Positions 25,409-29,623 of a stretch of DNA of 29,623 nucleotides are shown here, one piece after another (position 1 is the first letter of the stretch; each line of letters opens with the position of its first letter). Both the position numbers and the translations under genes were made by a program. A model generated the notes under the pieces. The model saw only the letters and a program-made list of their open reading frames with translations, was not told where the DNA came from and made no database searches. Location of the stretch: assembly GCA_964644675.1 (NCBI GenBank), contig CAZXWK010000030.1, positions 1 through 29,623 on the forward strand. The letters are read 5' to 3'. This DNA comes from CAZXWK01 sp964644675. Its GTDB lineage: Bacteria > Actinomycetota > Coriobacteriia > Anaerosomatales > JAAXUF01.

Positions 25409-25418
25409 GAGCATCGGC

Positions 25419-25424
25419 TACTCT
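25419..25424 (+). promoter_or_regulatory. Leaderless -10 element of the large membrane protein gene
   Basis: TACTCT is followed by six bases and then the ATG at 25431. No ribosome binding site is seen. This is the same spacing as at the helicase and ArsS-like genes. Confidence 0.45.
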
Positions 25425-25430
25425 GGACGA

Positions 25431-27788
25431 ATGAGCACGCGAGCCGCGACCCAGCACCACCGGCGCACCCGCCCGGCATCCGCGTATGCGGCGTGTTCGG
25501 CGGCGCTGCTGGCGACGCTGCTGGTCGCGGGGGTCGGGCAGCCCGCGGCCGCAGTGGCGGCGCCCGCGGCAGCGCTGGTTGCGACCACCCCTACGGCTGC
25601 GCCTGCGTCGACGCCGGCCTCACCGTGCGTTGTGATCGTGCTCGCCCCCTACCTCACCTGGACCGACGTCACCGCCGAGCGCACGCCCGCGCTCGCGGCG
25701 CTCGCGGAGCGCGGCGCCACCGGCGACATGAACGCGGTCACTGCCGACCAGGGAGCGCCCACGCTCGCCGGCGGAGCGCTCACGGTCTCGGCGGGACGCT
25801 GGGCCGCCGCCGACGCGGGCGAGTCCGCGTGGGCGGCCGCGATCGTGAAGCACCGGGCGGCGAACGCGGGCTCGCTCGCGCCGCCCGACATCGGCGCGCT
25901 GGGGGCGGCGGTCCACGCCGCAGGCGGGCACACCGCGGCCGTGGGCTCGAGCGACGAGGGCACCGCCGCGACCGGCGACGGCGTGCAGCGTCCCGCCGAG
26001 CTGGTCGCGACCGATCGCGAGGGCCGGCTCGACGTCGCGATCACCGGTGACGAGCTGCTCGTCGCCGACCCTGCGGCGCCGTTCGGCGTGCGCACGGACC
26101 TGGCCGCGCTCGACGCCGCCGTGGCGTCCGCCACCGCGCAGCTCGCCGCCGCCGGCGGGCCGGCGCTGCTGGTGGTCGACCCCGGCGATCTCGCGCGAGC
26201 GCACGCGGCGAGCACAGCACCGGGCGAGGAGACGCCCGATGACGCGGCCGGCTCCGACGCGGCCGAGCAGCAGGCCGCCGCTCACGATGCCGCGCTGGCG
26301 TCGCTCGACGACGCGGTCGCCGACGTCATCGCGACCGTGCCGAGCAACGCGACCGTCATCGTGGTCGCCCCCGTGACCGAGAAGCGCTACTACGAGCCGC
26401 CCGCGTTCGCGCCGATCATCGCGAGCGGCCCGGGCCGCGGCATGCTCTCCTCGGCGTCCACGCACCGCAGCGGCGTCGTCACCAACTTCGACCTCACGGC
26501 CTCGGTCATCTCCTACCTCGGCGCCGAGAAGCCCGCCACGGTGATCGGCCAGCCGTTCGAGTCGGCCGACTCCGGCACGCCGGCGACCACCCGCATGACG
26601 GAACTCGCACAGCTCGACACGAGCGTGCGCGCGGTCGACTACCTGCGCGACCTGTACTTCGTGCGCGACTTCACGATCGTCTCGGCGCTGCTCGCGCTGC
26701 TCGGCGCGGGGCTCGCGCTGCTGCTCGCGCGGGCGCGTGGCGGCGACGGCGGGCGCACGTGGCACCGCCCCGCGGCCTCCGCGACGCAGGGCGCGATCCT
26801 GCTCGCGCTCTCGACGCCGCCGGCCGCGTGGCTGATGTTCGCGGCGAACCGCTTCCCGAACGACTCGGCCGACGCAGCGTCGTCATTCGGGCTGGTCGCG
26901 TTCGGCGTCTTCGCGCTCGCGCTCGCGATCGTGCTCGTGACCAGGCGGCGTCCGACCGTCTCGCTGCTCGTGCTCGCCGGACTCACCGTGGCGCTCATCG
27001 TGGCCGACCAACTCGCGGCGCCGAGCCTGCCGACGGGGCTCTTCAGCTACTCGGTTCTCGCGGGGTGGCGCTACTACGGCCTGGGCAACGAGGGCGCGGC
27101 GCTCCTCGCGGCGTGCGCCTCGGTCGGGCTGGGGCTGTCGATCGACCTGCTCGGCGGGTCGGGGTGGGCGAAGCAGCTCGCGCGCTGGGGCGTCCCGGTC
27201 GTCGCACTCGCGGTGCTCGCGGTCTCGGCGGCGCCGGGGCTGGGCGCCAACGCGGGCGTCGCGGTCTGGGGCGTCGTGACCTTCGCGGTGCTGTGGTTCT
27301 CGGCGAACCGGGTGCCGCTCAGCTGGCGGACCGGGCTGTGGGTACTCGGCGGGGTGGCCGCGCTGGTGGCGGTACTGGTGGCCGCGGACGTGCTCGGCGG
27401 CGAGGGGGGGACGCACCTCGCGCGCTTCGCGACGGGCGGATTGCCGGCCGCGCTGCAGCTGGTCTACCGCAAGGCCGCGAACAACCTGGGCTACCTGCCC
27501 GTGACGACGTACACGCTGCTCGCGCTGGGAATGGCCGGCTCGCTCGCGATCGTGTGGTGGGTGCTTCCCCGGCCGCTGCGCGCCGAGCTCTCCGCCCGCG
27601 TGGGCCTGCGCGCGGCGGTGCTCGCGTGCGTCGTGGGCGGCGCGGTCGCGATGCTCACCGAGGACTCGGGGATCGTGATGCCCGCGCTCATGCTGTTCAG
27701 CGCGGGGATGCCCGCGCTCTACGTGCTGCTCGCGACGCCGGCTGCCGAGACGCCCGACGGCGACGGTTCCGCCCCGACCGCCGGCTAG
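25431..27788 (+). CDS. Large membrane protein with alkaline-phosphatase-like domain and about 11 membrane segments
   Basis: This 785-residue protein has a signal or anchor (about 17-48) and an Ala-rich linker. Next is an extracytoplasmic alpha/beta domain (about 65-400) that resembles the alkaline-phosphatase/sulfatase fold: VVIVLAPYLTWTDV, TPALAALAERGATGDMN, LLVVDPGDL and TVIVVAPVTE (308-317). The usual catalytic Thr/Ser and metal ligands are not obvious. About 11 membrane segments follow (from 412 to the end). RYYGLGNE (547-554) is a motif I associate with an uncharacterised membrane family in Gram-positives. A role in cell-envelope polymer processing is inference only. The PASTA gene ends 22 bases upstream. 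Confidence 0.8.
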   Translation: MSTRAATQHHRRTRPASAYAACSAALLATLLVAGVGQPAAAVAAPAAALVATTPTAAPASTPASPCVVIVLAPYLTWTDVTAERTPALAALAERGATGDMNAVTADQGAPTLAGGALTVSAGRWAAADAGESAWAAAIVKHRAANAGSLAPPDIGALGAAVHAAGGHTAAVGSSDEGTAATGDGVQRPAELVATDREGRLDVAITGDELLVADPAAPFGVRTDLAALDAAVASATAQLAAAGGPALLVVDPGDLARAHAASTAPGEETPDDAAGSDAAEQQAAAHDAALASLDDAVADVIATVPSNATVIVVAPVTEKRYYEPPAFAPIIASGPGRGMLSSASTHRSGVVTNFDLTASVISYLGAEKPATVIGQPFESADSGTPATTRMTELAQLDTSVRAVDYLRDLYFVRDFTIVSALLALLGAGLALLLARARGGDGGRTWHRPAASATQGAILLALSTPPAAWLMFAANRFPNDSADAASSFGLVAFGVFALALAIVLVTRRRPTVSLLVLAGLTVALIVADQLAAPSLPTGLFSYSVLAGWRYYGLGNEGAALLAACASVGLGLSIDLLGGSGWAKQLARWGVPVVALAVLAVSAAPGLGANAGVAVWGVVTFAVLWFSANRVPLSWRTGLWVLGGVAALVAVLVAADVLGGEGGTHLARFATGGLPAALQLVYRKAANNLGYLPVTTYTLLALGMAGSLAIVWWVLPRPLRAELSARVGLRAAVLACVVGGAVAMLTEDSGIVMPALMLFSAGMPALYVLLATPAAETPDGDGSAPTAG

Positions 27789-27809
27789 CCTCGCCCCCGC
27801 CGCGCTCCT

Positions 27810-29623
27810 CTAGACCTCCGCGAGCCCCAGCCGAGCGAGCAGCGCCGGCGTCGGCCGACCGGCTTCGTCCCACCCGCGGTGGCGGTAGTAGCGCGCCCGC
27901 ATCTCGTCGAGCGGCACGGTCGTGCCGTGCTCGCCCGGCTCGTGAGTCGCTCGGTGGGGTAGCGTATCGTCGGCCGCGGTGGCACCGAGCCGCATGTTGA
28001 TCGCGCGTTCGAGCGTGTAGCCGCGCTCCCCCGCCTCCCAGAACCCGCCGAAGCCCAGCTTCATCCCGGTCGCGAGCTCGAGGGCCTTGATGTGCGCGAC
28101 GAGCGGGAACGGGATGCCGAGCAGCCCGCGCGGCAGCGAGCGCATCGCCGAGAGCGGCCACGCCGTCAGCCCGAGCACCCCCGCCGAGAAGCGCCCGAGC
28201 CCGTCGTCGGCGTGCCGGACGATCACGCCGGGGATGACCGCGTACGTCGTGAACAGGCAGCCGCCGGACGCCGAGGTCGCCTCCATGAGGTCCTGGAACA
28301 GCGCCGCGAGCTGCGGTTTCGAGAGCGTCGTGCGCCCGTTCATCTTGAGCCCGAGCCCCTCGAGCACCACCAGGTAGCCGCCGTTGAGGTGGCAGCCGCC
28401 GCGGTTCGAGGTCGCGTAGCCCAGCGCGTGGCCGATCGCTCCGCGCGGCTCGTACGCAGCGAGCTCGAGCCCCTTCACCTGCATCGCATACTCGGCGCCG
28501 CCGAACTTCTCGGACATGCGCCGCGTGCCCTCGGCGAGCGCGTCGCCCACGCCGCGGCGGTACGCGATGTCCTCGATGAGCGCCGAGATGTCGCCGGTCA
28601 TCCCGAAGTGCGGCACGCCACCCAACAGGCCGTTCTCGGCGAGCTCCATCGCAAAGCCGATCGACCCGCCGGCGCTCATCGTGTCGATGCCCAGCTCGTC
28701 GAGGCGCGCGTTCCACTCGATGATGCGGCCCAGGTCGGCGTTGCCCAGGTTGCTGCCCAGAAGGACGAGCGTCTCGAGCTCGGGTCCCTTGATGCGGCGG
28801 CCGTCTTCGAGCTCGACCACGCGCCCGCACTTGATCGGGCAGCTCTGACAGCCCATCGTGCCGACGAGCCGCGTTGCCGCGAGCGTCTCACCCGACAGCG
28901 CGTCGGAGTCGTCGAATCGGCCCTCGCTGAAGTTGCGCGTCGCGAGGATGCCGAGCTTCTGCATGGGCGTGAGGAGCCCGGCGGTGCCGTACTGCGGCAG
29001 CCGTTCGCCGGTGAGCGGGTGGTCCTTGAGCGACTTCGTCCAGTGCTTGAGGTAGTCGCGGAACTCGTCGGGCCTGGCGACCTCGGTCTTGCGCGAGCCG
29101 TGGGCGACGATGCCTTTGAGCCGCTTCGCGCCGAACACCGCACCGAGCCCCGTGCGCCCCGCCGCGCGCTCGCCGCTCATGAGCGTCGCGTAGCGCACCA
29201 GGTTCTCGCCCGCCGGCCCGATCACGAGCGTGCCGCTGCGCGCGGCCTCGACCGCGCCCGCGAGCGCCTCCTGCGCCGCCGTCGTCTCGAGCCCCCAGAA
29301 CTCCCCCGCATCGCGGATGCTGATCGCGTCCTCGGCGACCTCGAGGTAGACGGGCTTCTCGGCGGCGCCGGAGATGACGAGCGCGTCGTAGCCGGCGCGC
29401 TTGAGGTGGATTCCCAGCGGCCCGCCACAGTTCGAGCTGCCGAGCAGCCCGGTCAGCGGCGAGCGCGCCGAGACGTTGAAGCGGCTGGTCGAGGGCGCGC
29501 CGGTGCCGGTGAGCGGGCCGGTCGAGACCACGATGACGTTGTCGGGGCCCAGAGGGTCGGCGTCCGTGGGCAGCGTGTCGGCGATGATGCGCGCCGCCAT
29601 CGTCTTGCCGCCCAGGTACAGGC
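27810..29623 (-). CDS. Aldehyde:ferredoxin oxidoreductase family protein (N-terminus outside window)
   Basis: This family contains tungsten or molybdenum bis-pterin enzymes with a 4Fe-4S cluster that oxidise aldehydes or related substrates using ferredoxin. At least 604 residues are in the window, and the frame is open past the right edge. The first visible residues, LYLGGKTMAARI, match the N-terminal GGKGL-type motif, so only about 20-30 residues should be missing. Counting from the ATG codon at 29600, cluster ligands are Cys251, Cys254 and Cys258 (MGCQSCPIKC) with Cys448 (SGGCLF) as the fourth. The pterin-contact region reads ATSNRGGCHLNGG (396-408), a subfamily variant. It suggests anaerobic metabolism. 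It is convergent with the preceding gene, 21 bases apart. Confidence 0.93.
   Translation of the reverse strand, partial: LYLGGKTMAARIIADTLPTDADPLGPDNVIVVSTGPLTGTGAPSTSRFNVSARSPLTGLLGSSNCGGPLGIHLKRAGYDALVISGAAEKPVYLEVAEDAISIRDAGEFWGLETTAAQEALAGAVEAARSGTLVIGPAGENLVRYATLMSGERAAGRTGLGAVFGAKRLKGIVAHGSRKTEVARPDEFRDYLKHWTKSLKDHPLTGERLPQYGTAGLLTPMQKLGILATRNFSEGRFDDSDALSGETLAATRLVGTMGCQSCPIKCGRVVELEDGRRIKGPELETLVLLGSNLGNADLGRIIEWNARLDELGIDTMSAGGSIGFAMELAENGLLGGVPHFGMTGDISALIEDIAYRRGVGDALAEGTRRMSEKFGGAEYAMQVKGLELAAYEPRGAIGHALGYATSNRGGCHLNGGYLVVLEGLGLKMNGRTTLSKPQLAALFQDLMEATSASGGCLFTTYAVIPGVIVRHADDGLGRFSAGVLGLTAWPLSAMRSLPRGLLGIPFPLVAHIKALELATGMKLGFGGFWEAGERGYTLERAINMRLGATAADDTLPHRATHEPGEHGTTVPLDEMRARYYRHRGWDEAGRPTPALLARLGLAEV

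Noticed and set aside
22715..25414. Frame of about 900 codons on the minus strand
   Set aside because: It is antisense to the DUF1295, acidic-protein and PASTA genes. The internal repeats in its translation only mirror the PASTA repeats.

Overview
The window is GC-rich chromosomal DNA from a bacterium that looks like an actinobacterium, probably an anaerobic deep-branching one (Coriobacteriia/OPB41-like; this is inference). The evidence is the recR-ybaB-dnaX-SRP RNA block, many GTG starts, several apparently leaderless genes, and an aldehyde:ferredoxin oxidoreductase-family enzyme at the right edge. I see no phage, insertion sequence, CRISPR array, tRNA or rRNA. Genes are dense, and most pairs have short gaps or overlaps.

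Layout. 1-3057 (minus): a conserved information-processing block of SRP RNA with its own promoter, then dnaX, ybaB and recR (cut by the left edge). 3079-6491: a DedA membrane protein, then a plus-strand run of nitroreductase, alpha/beta hydrolase and TIGR01777 epimerase. 6541-9289: cardiolipin synthase and a DEAD-box helicase, divergent from a 70-base intergenic region. 9328-10665 (minus): a lipoprotein and a DODA-type dioxygenase. 10778-13127 (plus): a radical SAM protein of the ArsS family followed by a fused TIGR04282/TIGR04283 glycosyltransferase, both linked by family naming to arsenosugar biosynthesis. 13323-14960: a degenerate HD-GYP membrane protein and an AlkD-like protein. 15006-18958 (minus): a TetR-controlled ABC exporter operon. 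19101-22593 (minus): a DUF1622 protein, an orphan ABC ATPase, a transglutaminase-like protein, a GNAT acetyltransferase and a small membrane protein. 22717-27788 (plus): a zinc-ribbon protein, a DUF1295 membrane protein, an acidic protein, a five-PASTA membrane protein and a large phosphatase-like polytopic protein. 27810-29623 (minus): an AOR-family enzyme whose start lies outside the window.

The most notable observation is that the radical SAM gene appears to end at a TGA exactly where the family carries a C-terminal Cys (Thr-Ala-Gly-x-Gly-x-x-Cys-Gly-Gly). The reading frame continues with Gly-Gly-Ala, and a SECIS-like hairpin follows. I read this as a selenocysteine codon, so a conventional gene call would truncate the protein. 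The hairpin overlaps the start codon of the fused glycosyltransferase, so the two may be translationally linked.

A second theme is leaderless transcription. Five genes have a -10-like hexamer 6 or 7 bases before the start codon and no good ribosome binding site, and this helps fix their starts. A third is a 21-base perfect palindrome overlapping the promoter of the TetR gene.
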